From Hansfordia pulvinata (lineage: Eukaryota; Ascomycota; Sordariomycetes; Xylariales), in NCBI GenBank assembly GCA_006538405.1, contig BJKQ01000010.1, positions 1 through 64,000 of the forward strand: 64,000 nt of DNA, read 5' to 3'. Of this stretch, positions 53,969 through 64,000 are shown in pieces. Both the position numbers and the translations under genes were made by a program. A model generated the notes under the pieces. The model searched no databases. It was given only the letters and a program-made list of their open reading frames with translations, and was not told the DNA's origin. Numbering within the stretch: the stretch's first letter is position 1; the number at the start of each line of letters is the position of its first letter.

Positions 53969-55330
53969 CTAAAGCGTGGGTATCAATTTATAGAGGTGGC
54001 CCATGGCACCGAAGCCGTCCTTCGAGTACAAGGCCAAGAAATGCGTGGCATCGACAGCAAAGAGGCCGGGCCAGTGGGATCCTTTGCCGGCCAGGACGAC
54101 ACTGCTACCCCACGACTTGGCGTGGTCGGTGCTGACGATGACCTTCATTTGGGCGCCGTCGTATGACCAGCGCCCGTCACCATCGACGTCCTCGTTGGTC
54201 ATGAAGCTCACGACTGTGGAGCTTCCCACATGAACCACCGTTGGGGCGATGGCATGTTTATTATTGCGAGCCGTGTAGAGGCGCTCCCGCTTGCCCCAGG
54301 TGTACCCGTCGTCCGGGGAGAAGACGGCGTTGATGGCAAAGTTATCACTCTCGGTGTTCTCAAAGACGGCACTGTTTCTCAAGGTCAGCCTAAGGTTCGG
54401 GTCTCGTGGGAGGCAGGCAGAACGAGCGGGAAGGAGATGCTTACATCAAATTGCCACGATTGTCAAGAGGGGCTACGTTGACCATGCCGTCTCGAGAAGG
54501 GGAAGGGTTGTTGAGTCCGGACACGGGGACCCAGTCGCGGGACCACGTCCTCCCGCCGTCGGACGAGGTGCGCATAAAGTTGTCCTGGTCCACTCCGGAG
54601 TTTTCGCTAGAGAAGTAGCATTGCAGCGTATGGCCGTCGCGGGCCAGACGAAGGAATGGTTCCCAAACGCCGTTGAGATCTGGAGCCTTGTCTGCGAACG
54701 ACTCGACTATGGTGGAGAGCTCTTCAAACGTCTGGCCACCATCGTCGGAGACGGACAGCCCGAGACGATAGTGGTCGTAGCGGTCCTTGCCGAGACTCAA
54801 GGGGTTTGCGCCGGGCCGGAGTGAGTGTTTGCGGTACGCCACAAGGAGCCGCCCGCCGCCTGGGGCGTTCTCGGGGATTTGAAAGGGAAAGGCATTGTCG
54901 AGGTCGAAGTCGTCCTGGCCAGCGCGCTGCACCTCCCCCCAGGGCTGCCAGGTCACCGCCCCGTCGGTCGAGCGCGACGTGTGGAGGACAAGCTGGGGGC
55001 GCCCGCCTGGGACATCCTCGCTGGCAACGTAGGCGGCGAGCAGGCTGCCGTCGTGCAGCTTGGTCGCGCGGATGTAGTTGCCGCGCTGGTTGATGACGGC
55101 GGGCCGGCCATTGGGTATGATGCGCCCGCGCGCAGGGTGAGGCTGTTGGTCGGGACGTAGAAGGTGTCGTGTAAGTGGTGGCTGTGAGGATGCCTCGAGG
55201 GTCGGGCATGCGGGCCCCAGGGCACTCCTCTCAGGGCTGAAAGCTTGGGGTGTGTTGAGGCGTAGAAGATGACGGCGGCGGCGAAGACACCGGCAGCTAT
55301 CAGACTGCGGACGAGGCGAGGAAGGTTCAT
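53969..55330 (-). CDS. Sialidase-fold (Asp-box) glycoside hydrolase, type II anchored, one frameshift
   Basis: The N-terminus MNLPRLVRSLIAAGVFAAAVIFYAS is a signal-anchor. The first exon (55330-54445) is followed by a 73-nt intron (GTAAGC...AACAG) and exon 54371-53969, joining as GNLI/AVFENTE. Asp-box repeats SDDGGQTF, SSDGGRTW and SPDDGYTW mark a beta-propeller, with RATKLHDGSLLAAY, DLDNAFPFQIP and NGVWEPFLRL typical of fungal sialidase-superfamily hydrolases. The layout also recalls GH93 exo-arabinanases, so sialic acid should not be assumed. Between FYVPTNSLTLRA and RIIPNGRPAVINQRG the frame changes at the CCC run 55125-55127. One extra base makes the gene 1290 nt, 429 residues. Both halves look intact, so a consensus deletion is the simplest reading. 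Confidence 0.82.
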
Positions 55331-57289
55331 GATCCAGAGGGCGAGGCTGGAGTGCGCGGGGCTGAGCCAAGCAGGAATATCAAGACCCGAGCGGCGGCGG
55401 CGACGGCGACGGCGACGGCAAAAGCAACTGCCGGTAAGCGGGGGGAGAGCAGCTCAGCATGACCTGGAGGCAGGACGTAGAAGGGGACGGGACGGGACGG
55501 CGAGGGCCAGGCAGGGCTGTGGAAGAAGCGGCAGCTGCCCTTATGAATGGCCCCATCACCACCTGCAACCAGCGAGCGAGCGAGCCCATGGGACGACGCC
55601 CCATTCTTGGACCCCAGGGCGGGCGTGTCTCATTGAGGCTGGGTGTTGTCCTCCCACCCAAGTTACTACATGTATGTTTGCGCTCGGCCCCTACTACTAC
55701 TACGAGTACTCGTAGACCTACCGACACGGCCACCTTGACGCCATCTGCTTCCAACTATGTTGGCATGGTTCGCCTTGACCCACCGACTGCTACCCCTTCG
55801 ACTGCTACCCCTTCTACTGCCCTTTTTCACGTCGCCGTTTGCCCGAGTCGACTCTATCTTGATCTCTATTCGATGAACATGGCAGCGCGTGAGAAAATGA
55901 CTACTCGTACGCGCAGTGCGGCCCGGGATGGTTTCTTCTTCTGTCTGGCCTCTCTATAAAATCATTCGCAACGCCAACGGTGTTGGACGTTCACGTATCC
56001 CATCAGATAGCCAACCCATACACACAAGGAGGCGTGTGCATGCACCTGCGCTGATTGATTTCCGGGCCCAGTGCTGATGGCGACAGACGACGCAGACCCC
56101 CATTGAGACAGCCCATTCCGAAGAGGTGCGGGCGAGCTGCTCCTCATGTCCCTCGGCCCTGTCCTGCCCCCTTGGGCCATTCCGGTGAGACACCATGCCC
56201 GTGGCGCCACAACGGCGCAGGCAATTGACGAAGCAACCACGGGAAGACCAGGGAGATGTCTCTGGGAGGCGGTAGATCATTCCCTGTTCCGACTGGGGCG
56301 CTCCTACGAGATGCGGCCTGGCAAAGTCGCGATCCACGATTCGGCAGGGCGCGCAGGCTGCCTGCACCAAGTAAGTCCGCCCTGGCGCCCAGCTGCGCAC
56401 TTCTTGTGGCCTGGACCCTGTTGCCTGTGTGCCTCATTCGGGCTAACAAGAGATCGGGCTATTTGGGCCAGAGGTTTCCCTCTGCAAGTTTCCAGGAATC
56501 CACTACCGACCTTTGATCGGCTCGTGGCCAACACGGCGTGTCCTCCAGGGCCGGCCGGGCCGCCTCTTTCCCTCCCTGCAGTTCTTCTCGGCGCGGTCTG
56601 GCGGCATCGACGGCTGCAGAGGAGGAGAAGGTACCGGCTGTGGCACTTGGCCGGGTTCGTCGTTCGTGGGATAACCTCCCACGGGAACGCAGGCCTCGGT
56701 GAAGCAGAACGCAGATCGATTCGATCTGAACCTATTGTCTGCCCGGTGTTCAATCGCGCGCATCGCTCATGTACAATGGACAATGATCCTGCTTGAACCT
56801 GAACCGCAGATCCGTGCGTGTCTGGAGGATGTCGGCCGACAATGACGATGTTCCTATCCTCTCACGCCCAGGCATTAGCGCCTGACGTACGTTCGCACTG
56901 GCGGCTGGGCTGTTGGCGCTGCCTTCCTGGTCGCTTGCTTGCCTGTGCATCAGCAATGCTGCAGCTTATATGGGAAAGGGAAAATGGCTGGAAAGGCGTG
57001 AGGGCCTGCGTCCAGGCCAAGAAAGACCCGACCCAGGGGCGGAATTCAGCACGTTGTCGTGGAGCTACAGATACTCAGCATCGGCAGGGTCCCCACAGCA
57101 GCGATTGTGGGGAGTGCTATCGGAGATCGGCCTGATCGACAGGGCATCATCTTGGTCTATCCACATCGTATCCCTGGCTGGCTGCCCTCTCCTCTGTGCC
57201 TTTGTGTACCTGGGCCAGGTTAGCCGTGCCACCAAGGGATGGCTGAGACACCGGCACACTCGAAGGGCTTGATTCCACCCGGCACGGAG

Positions 57290-57325
<36 letters not shown>

Positions 57326-58905
57326 AACCTCTGTGTGAGGCGCCAAAGATAAACCGGAACTAGATCCCACCAGGTCTTGTTGTCCCCGCGCTTTGCGGGA
57401 CCCTGGAAAACAGCCTTAGGGCTTTGCATGGGCAACGAATGACAAGAGCACCTGGATGTACAAGAGGTAGAAAAGGGTAACTAAGGGTGTCGAGTTAAGC
57501 AGACACCGCTGCACAAGTCCTGTTTATCGTAGTGGTGTCGTAGTAGGTGCCCAAGTCTACTGCCGGTGATGCATCAATGGCAAGAGAGCCGATGAATTCC
57601 TGCCTAACACAGCCTTCAGACCTACGTGGTTCCGTGGTCTGGACCGTGCCGACTCGAGGCTGGTAAGTCAGGTTTATAGCCAACAGTACAAGGACAAAGT
57701 CTATGAGTGCCTGGCAACTTCCAGCTGCTATCCGTCCGCCGCTGTTGCATTCAATAACGATGGGTCAGATCGAAGCCGCCACCTCAAGCGTGCGCTAGGC
57801 GCCTCATCGACCTCCAGGGACGGCAAGATGGAATGTGGTGAGGTCTAGCCGAAGAATACAGGCACATCCAGAGGTTTCCTTCCCTAGGTCTCTCCCTACC
57901 TACCTACCTACCTGCCCGTCGACCAGCCCGGACGAATCTTCCCACCTCCTACCCTGTACCCGAGGCGCTTGCCCGGGTACACTCCAGGTCGTAATCCTGA
58001 CATTGCCGGCGTTTACCCTTCAAAACGCGGTCGGGTGTCATTCCAAGCCAAAAAATTGAAGGCCTCTGATGTCTCTTTGTGAATCCAACTCTGCACAGAA
58101 GAGGTCTTCCAGTCGGGACCATCCAGCTCAAGGCCGCGTCCGTCGGCAAGCCAGCTAAATTATGCTCATATACGTGGCCAAATGTCCTCCTCTTAAGGAC
58201 TCTAGCTGTACATATAATACATGCACGGCCACTTGATACTGCATCAACGGCCATCGCGTTTCTCCAGGTTGGCCAGCCGGGTCGCACAAAACAGCAGTCA
58301 CGACTCCAGATTCGCCAGATGAGTTGGATGCGAAACATCCATCTGGACAATGGTCTGGACAATGGTCCAGGACCTCATGGAAGTTTGGGGGAGTCCCCGT
58401 GGAAGGTACTGGGGTGGGTTATGTAGTACGAGACAGGTCTTCCATGTCCTCTCGCCTCTCGATCGTGGCATGTCCGACGTGCGACATGGTCCCATCTTGG
58501 TGCGATGGCTCCTATCAGCCCCCCCCTCTCCTCTCTCGCCGGCTACGCTTGTCTCCCAGCGTTCGTGTCTCCCACATCCTACTCTTGCTTGTCTGCTTTG
58601 CTATAGGTAAGGTATGGACTGCTCTGGGGTTCGTCTCCCCACCCCCCCACGTCCAGATCTGGCCACACATTGTTGTCGGCGCCGGGTTGCACTCTCTGCG
58701 TACCAACTAACCACCTCATCCAGCTTTCCCTACGACCGACCCTGCGCTCGACTGGCGTGTGGCGACCTCCATTCAACTTCCCGAGTACCCATCAGCCTTC
58801 CCGAGTGGCTGGCCAATCGTCTTCTCCATCGCCCCAGAGCTTTCTCCTTGCCGCCGAGAACGTTCGTGCCCCATCGATCGTTGTCGGGTCTCCGAGTACC
58901 CCACA
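55331..58905. other. 3.6-kb intergenic region
   Basis: No gene recognised; the longest frames are Arg/Pro-rich and look accidental. It contains TACTACTACGAGTACTCGTAG near 55696, a GA dinucleotide run (57293-57320), CCTACCTACCTACCTACC near 57896 and a C/T-rich leader before the GT25 gene. Confidence 0.5.
57293..57320. repeat. (AG)n microsatellite
   Basis: Fourteen uninterrupted AG dinucleotides in intergenic DNA. Confidence 0.92.
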
Positions 58906-60246
58906 ATGGTTCCCATCCGCCTTGCCGAGCGGTCCCTCACGGTCGCCGTCATGCTGATCGTTTCGGCGCTGTGCTTCCTGGCATGGAGCCCGCCTGTTCC
59001 GTTCTCGGCGTCCCGCTCGCCGCTGCACAGGTCTGCTGGCTTGCCTGCGGAGGACTTGGCCGAAACCCGACCTTCGGGGCGTGACTTTGGCCGGGTGGCG
59101 AACCAGACATTGGGCTTCTCCAGGGTCTTTGTCGTCGGGCTCCCGGAACGCAGCGACAAGCGCGATGCCTTGACGCTCACCAGCGTATTGACGGGTTTCC
59201 ACGTGGAGTGGGTGGACGGCGTCAAGGGTGAGGCTGTACCCGACAAGGCTGTACCCTTTGGCATCGACCGCAAGGCCTTGTGGGAGGCCAACCTGGGCAG
59301 CTGGAGGAGCCACATGAATGCCATTCGCAGGTCAGTGACTTGCGCCAAAGGGAGAGGGCCAGGGAGGACGCGTCTTGCCAGCGGGGGGAGGCATCGGGAC
59401 CGGGCATTGTAGAATCTGACGCCGCGTCTACAGGATCGTCGAGGACGGACTCGACTCGGCCCTCATCATGGAGGACGATATGGACTGGGACGTGCGCCTC
59501 AAGTCCCAGCTGGACGAGGTGGCCCGCGGTGCCCGCAAGCTTCTCCCCGCTGGCGGCGGCAGCGGCGACGGCAGCGGCGACGGCAGCGGCGACGGCAGCG
59601 GCGGCTCGAAAGGGGCGCGCCCCAACTCGCCCTACGGCGACGGCTGGGATGTCCTCTGGCTCGGCCACTGCGGGGAGGTGTTCCCCGAGCTGCTGGGGGA
59701 GAACAAGGACAAGCCACCTGACCGTCCCGACGTCCAGTACATGTCGGCCAAGCACGAGATCGCCAACGACGCGACGGTGCCCCTCGCGACCGGGTCACCG
59801 GCCTGCTCGACTTTGGGAGCAGACCGGACCGGACGCGGTGGGTGCACCACACGGGGGCGCCCATCTGCACGTTTGCGTACGCCCTGTCGAATCGCGGGGC
59901 CAGGAAGGTGCTCTTCGACCTGTCGGTCGACCGGCTGTCCGGGCCCTTCGACAACTCGCTAGCGGGGCTCTGTCGGCGGGCCATTTCGTCGAGGGGGGCG
60001 CCTCCGGGCGAGATGACACCTCGCGAGCGTGGGCTGGACGCGCGCTGCATCAGTGTGACACCGCCTCTGTTCTTCCACCACCGTGCCAAAGGCGCGCTGC
60101 AAGGCGACAGCGACATACAGTCGACGAGCGACGCCTCGGGGGCGGTTCGGGAGGTAGGCTTCACCGAGAACATTGTCTGGAGCGCCCGCAACAACATAGC
60201 CAATATGCTCGTGGGCTCTGCGGCCATGGAAAGCCAATATGGCTGA
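58906..60246 (+). CDS. GT25-family glycosyltransferase, type II membrane, one frameshift
   Basis: The start is MVPIRLAERS at 58906, followed by a signal-anchor (LTVAVMLIVSALCFLAW); the frame is open upstream but contains no conserved sequence. GT25 landmarks are FSRVFVVGLPERSDKRDAL, WVDGVKGEAVPD, LGSWRSHMNAIR and, after a 103-nt intron (59331-59433), IVEDGLDSALIMEDDMDWD, with the acidic donor-binding cluster. A Gly/Ser/Asp microsatellite-coded loop follows, then DGWDVLWLGHCGEVFPE. At the C run 59780-59783 the frame shifts: DATVP continues one base off as DRVTGLLDFGSRPDRTRWVHHTG and runs to the stop at 60246. With one extra base the product is 412 residues. The enzyme probably works in the Golgi; donor and acceptor are unknown. 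Confidence 0.83.
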
Positions 60247-61234
60247 GATGCGTTGTGCCTCGGTTGACTCATGTTGGCCACGCCGGGGTGGCCGGCGAAT
60301 AGCTTGCAAGGTACCTGCGGCACTACCTACAGGTACCTACCCATGAATCCCTAACTCAGACCTATAAGACGCCTTCAGGGCTGCTGCTGCGTTCCGTGTG
60401 TCTCATCACAGGATTGGATTGGATCGGTGCAGTGGCTAGCCACGCTACCTACCTACAATGCAGCGATCCTCGTAAGCTGTCAAGCAGACAGAAGAGTGCC
60501 CTGGCCCGTTGATGTCGCCGCCCTCTCTCTCTGTGTCCAAGACGTTGGATGATGGCCTCTGGCGGCCATGGCCATGAGGGAACCTTGGAAGGCTTTCTCC
60601 CTCGAGTTGGTACCTAAGTAGATTTTCACTCGCACGGGTGTAAAGAGCACTCAAATTTCCGCCCTTGCCCCTCCATTGTACGAGTAGGTACTCCTTACGA
60701 GCACCTTGTGTCGAGCACCTACGCGTAAATGTACATCTAGGTAAAGTAGATACATGTACATACCACAGGCAGCGAGTGCCGTGAGCCGGCGGCGACTGCC
60801 TCAGCGCCACCATCCATGATGACAGCAGGTCCGCATGCAGTGTACTCGTCTCCGTGCACTTGGAGAGTGGATGTAGTGGACCCGAAAGAGGTCCAATCCT
60901 GTCCAGTCCCCTGGAGGGGAGGGGGACTGTACTCGTAAGTACGAGTACCCGGTAGGTGCTGGATCCAATGCGGGTGCCTGATGAACGCAGTACGAGAAGC
61001 TGGCTGTGTCGACCCGCGAGCATTGCCAACCAACTCCTCCCGAAAGAGCCGCAAAGCAGAGCCTTGTTCACCCCTCTTGTCTCCTCACCCCTGCAGAGAA
61101 AAAAAATCGAACTTCCATCAGCAGCTATGTAAGCACTACAAGCCCACCCCGCCAGCACACCGGCAGGGCGTCAATGCTCACCATCGCCCCAGTCACCACC
61201 GCCGCCGCCGCCAGGAAAAAACGCGCACAAGATC
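60247..61234. other. Intergenic, motif-rich
   Basis: No gene recognised. It is dense in CTACCTAC and TACTCGTA-like words: 60325-60345, 60445, 60680, 60840 and 60930-60950, where TGTACTCGTAAGTACGAGTACCC forms an inverted repeat. Confidence 0.55.
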
Positions 61235-61848
61235 ATGCTTGGCCCCTCAGACAAACCCGATCCGGGCTCAGGCTCGGACTCGCAGCCTGCTGCCGCCGCC
61301 GAGCCCGTCATGCTACCGCCCAACGTCTCCATCTACTCGGGGCCTGCCCACAAGCGCTTGCTTGGCGCGACTCTGTTCACGCGCCTCGCCACCACGCTGG
61401 GGGCCGACGATGGTGACAGGCTGGACTCGGCCCTCAAGGGCAACGACGGCGCCGAGAACCTCGCTGCCTTTTGCCATGTCCACCAGCACAACGTGGTCCT
61501 CATCTTCGACGGTGCCCCCCGCCGCAGGAGCATCAGCGGCAGCCAGGCGGCGGCCCTGAGGACGATGCCGACGCGCACCACGAGCACTTCCGCGCCGTGT
61601 GTCTGCGTCTCAAGGACAGCGATATCTCGCTCGACTACGGCGCCTGCCGCTTCGACGTGCCCACCTCCTTGGAGGCCGGGTTTCAGACCGAGGGCCTGAG
61701 TGGCGATGCTGTTCTGCTAGTCGACCTGATGGAGCAGGGCCAAGACAGCGACGATGACGACGATGATGACTCGGAAGGGGATGCTGACTTTGACTTTGCC
61801 GCGGCGGGACTAGAAGGTGGCACGGTAGAGACGGATCCCCAAACCTGA
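61235..61848 (+). CDS. Hypothetical acidic protein, one frameshift
   Basis: From the ATG at 61235 a frame reads SDKPDPGSGSDSQP...PPNVSIYSGPAHKRLLGATLFTRLA, then AAFCHVHQHNVVLIFDGAP. At a six-C run (61515-61520) the protein-like frame moves one base to PPPQEHQRQPGGGPEDDADAHHEHFRAVC, LDYGACRFDVPTSLEAGFQ and LSGDAVLLVDLMEQ. It ends in a poly-Asp tract (DSDDDDDDDSEGDADFDF) and stops at 61848. One added C makes a continuous product of about 204 residues. No signal peptide or membrane segment is seen. I do not recognise the family. A short upstream exon cannot be excluded, since ATGs at 61006 and 61172 lie in other frames. Confidence 0.5.
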
Positions 61849-63741
61849 CCCGTCAGATACGCCAGCGACCCCATTGCCATTCTCTCCGCCGGTCATTCGT
61901 GAGCCATCTCGGCTTCTTTGCCAACACACCCACGCCAGGGTGAGAAGAGTCTGGACCTCAACAAAACATGGTCCAAACAGATGAACGGACGGGAGCCCCA
62001 AATACCGGGCCCGACATTCATCGCCCATCAGTCCGTCGTTGGATATGACCGCATTTGGATTCCCACAGCCCGCATAGCGTGCGTGCCCGTCTCGGCGTGG
62101 CAAGCCCCGCCGTGGTTCACAAGGCAAGGAATCATACGACCACTTCGGAGTCAGTGAAGCATTTTCGTGCCAATCCATTCGAAGATAGCTTCGCGACTCG
62201 AAGGTTTTGCGTTCTGGGTCACTGGACAACAGATCGCTCGTCGCCATCGCGAACGCCGGGCTTAGACTACAAGCTTCTCCGCGTGTGCCCCCTGCCCGTG
62301 GCATGATGGTCCCCGATCCGCGGCCGCACTTAGCAAAGGTATTTTGGACGGTATCAAATCCCTGGGCAGCATTCAAGAATCTCTTGCATCGGATCTTGGC
62401 TCGGATTCGACACGAGAAGAAGCCACCGCGTGGAGGGTGGGACACTGCCATGGGCCACTTGGATCGCCACTGACAGCCAAGTCTATGGCACGACGGCTGA
62501 GAATAACAGACATTTATGAGACTAAAAGTTAGGTTCCAGGAACCTCAAAGTTATTTCGGTTACTTGTGAATTGGTTACTTGTGAATTGGAGCTAAACTTG
62601 GCAGACTCTGTTGATCAGGGTCCGGCTACATCGCCACCTCGAAAAACGCGCCTTCCACACGTTTTCCAACCTGCGTCGGCATGCTGAAGCAGACCGTTTA
62701 CCTCATTGCGCACGCGGTACGGAATGCGCGATCAAGGATTTTCGAATGGCTTCCTGGGCTGAGCGCCAGACGTACGTCCCTCGTTGGAAACAGGACATGA
62801 TTGTGCAAGCCCCCGACTTTACACGGTTAGGTATGCACCATCGCAATCCACAAAGCCGCCCGCTCTGCATGTCAGTGCTCTCCTTAACCCGCAAGTATTC
62901 GTAATTGCTATTGATTACTGTTAAGCGGATAGACCAGGGCACGTCCGAACACTGGCGGGGCAATGAGTCCAGCAGATCCGCGGCCGAAAGATCCCACCGC
63001 TGCCGTGTTCGCGGGCTCGGTATCGATCATGACTTGCAGTGCCCTCGGAGTTTTTAGGGTAAGGGGGGGAGGGGGGGCTGCCCGACTGCACTGGTGGCAA
63101 GAAACTACCTGGTAGGTGAGCAAGGCGTAAGGGGCCCCTGGAGCGATGAATTTTCCTCTGCTGCCGACCACCCTCGCATCGGCCACCCCGGCATCGATCA
63201 ATCCGATCTGGAGCAATTGCATGAACGACGAGTGTTGCTGGGTGCGACCTTACTCATCAGTCCATAAATAACCAGCAAATTTTTACTTGACCCTTATCCC
63301 AGGGGTCTTCCCAAACAGTTCATACCACATGGTATTTATAGGTGTGGACGAATAGAGTTGGTTTCCAGAAGGGTCTTCACGAGGCCTCCGCTCTGGGTGG
63401 CAAAACTCAGCCTGTACCTGTGCCAGGGGCACCAAGCACCATGCGAGTGGGCTACGATCTAAGCATCTAATCCATGGCAGCAGGAAGAATGAAGAAGTTT
63501 TCCTTGCTTCCCCTGAGCCGTTTGGGGCGTCCGCACGGCGGCTGTCGTGTGAGGGAACATCGGGGACTCTCAAATGAGAGGATATAAAGTCACCCATGTC
63601 GCAGCACTTATCGTGTTGAAACAGCCCATGGGGTACCCGTAGATCATACCGACGGCAACTCACTACCTTACTTATCCTCACACTCCGGTCTGCCAACACA
63701 ATCTCAACCTCAGCTCGCCTACGTCGCCAACTTCAAACTGA
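61849..63741. other. 1.9-kb intergenic region
   Basis: No supportable gene. A G-rich tract with runs of seven G lies at 63060-63080. Frames on both strands lack domain-like sequence. Confidence 0.5.
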
Positions 63742-63969
63742 ATGATGAAGGCTCTCCGAGTACTATCCACCTTCCTGGGTGCACTACAAGTCACACGTGC
63801 GGCTGTCACTCCGCCTGGGGGGGACGTGCAATCGCAGAGACTGCAAGGGAGGGGCAAGGACGCATTCAAGGTGCGCGAGACTGATTTTGCGTTCACTCAA
63901 GCCTTGGGGGCTACGACCAGGGCCATAAAACCTGGACCAGCTTCAGTATTGGTGGCCCTGAGCAATTGA
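63742..63969 (+). CDS. Possible small secreted protein
   Basis: A 75-residue frame begins MMKALRVLSTFLGALQVTRA, a plausible signal peptide with an A-rich cleavage site, followed by a short polar sequence without cysteines. The start context (CTGA before ATG) is acceptable. It contains a seven-G run near 63819, a place where a base could be missing, so the true protein may continue differently or beyond the window. No homologue is recognised. It could also be a chance frame. Confidence 0.33.
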   Translation: MMKALRVLSTFLGALQVTRAAVTPPGGDVQSQRLQGRGKDAFKVRETDFAFTQALGATTRAIKPGPASVLVALSN

Positions 63970-64000
63970 GCGCAGCTGCCAGCTTCGACGATCAATGGGC

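Noticed and set aside
56146..56796. 216-codon plus-strand frame between the sialidase-fold and GT25 genes
   Set aside because: Arg/Pro/Trp-rich with competing frames on the other strand; no domain, signal peptide or intron support.
1..64000. tRNA, rRNA, CRISPR arrays, intact transposons
   Set aside because: Scanning by eye found no tRNA-like A/B boxes in a cloverleaf, no rRNA, no regularly spaced repeats and no transposase or reverse-transcriptase motifs. A tRNAscan, Rfam and repeat search could still find diverged copies.

Overview
The window is the end of a chromosome of a filamentous ascomycete. It opens with ten exact copies of the fungal telomere hexamer (CCCTAA strand outward). The genes have short introns of 52-148 nt with GT(A/G)AGT-like donors and CTGAC branch sites, coding DNA is GC-rich, and several protein families are typical of Pezizomycotina. 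A Hypocreales-like host is a guess from gene content only.

Layout. 1-60 is telomere, 61-140 a variant telomere-like array, and 141-1290 very AT-rich, probably RIP-mutated, DNA. Two small cysteine-rich secreted proteins follow (1376-1921 +, 2478-2942 -). About 4.9 kb without a supportable gene comes next. The housekeeping part starts with a Syt1-type Sec7/PH ARF-GEF (7855-12940). It is followed by a haem-thiolate peroxidase, an MFS transporter, a DUF2237 protein, a GPI-anchored Tyr/Pro/Thr repeat wall protein, an F-box protein, a small ankyrin protein, a crotonase, a membrane-anchored alpha/beta-hydrolase-like protein, a DJ-1/PfpI protein, a protein-L-isoaspartate methyltransferase, a hypothetical protein, mannose-6-phosphate isomerase, a GH79 glucuronidase, an eight-exon 7TM protein, a secreted protein-kinase-like protein, a PIP-kinase-like protein, a sialidase-fold protein, a GT25 glycosyltransferase and a hypothetical acidic protein. 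A possible small secreted protein lies at the right edge. Long intergenic stretches hold microsatellites and many copies of a TACTCGTA/GTACGAGTAC-type motif, but no convincing genes.

There is no obvious operon-like pathway. Themes are the cell surface and secretion (effector candidates, wall protein, GH79, sialidase-fold protein, secreted kinase), glycosylation (PMI, GT25), membrane signalling (ARF-GEF, PIP-kinase-like protein, 7TM protein) and protein repair (DJ-1 next to PCMT).

Two results stand out. The first is a predicted secreted protein with most kinase catalytic residues (50692-51943). The second is that five genes each need exactly one extra base to read as a conserved protein. Four of these five sites lie in C/G runs, which points to residual consensus deletions in the assembly rather than pseudogenes. 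Splice sites were placed by eye from reading frame, consensus and remembered family patterns; no searches were run.
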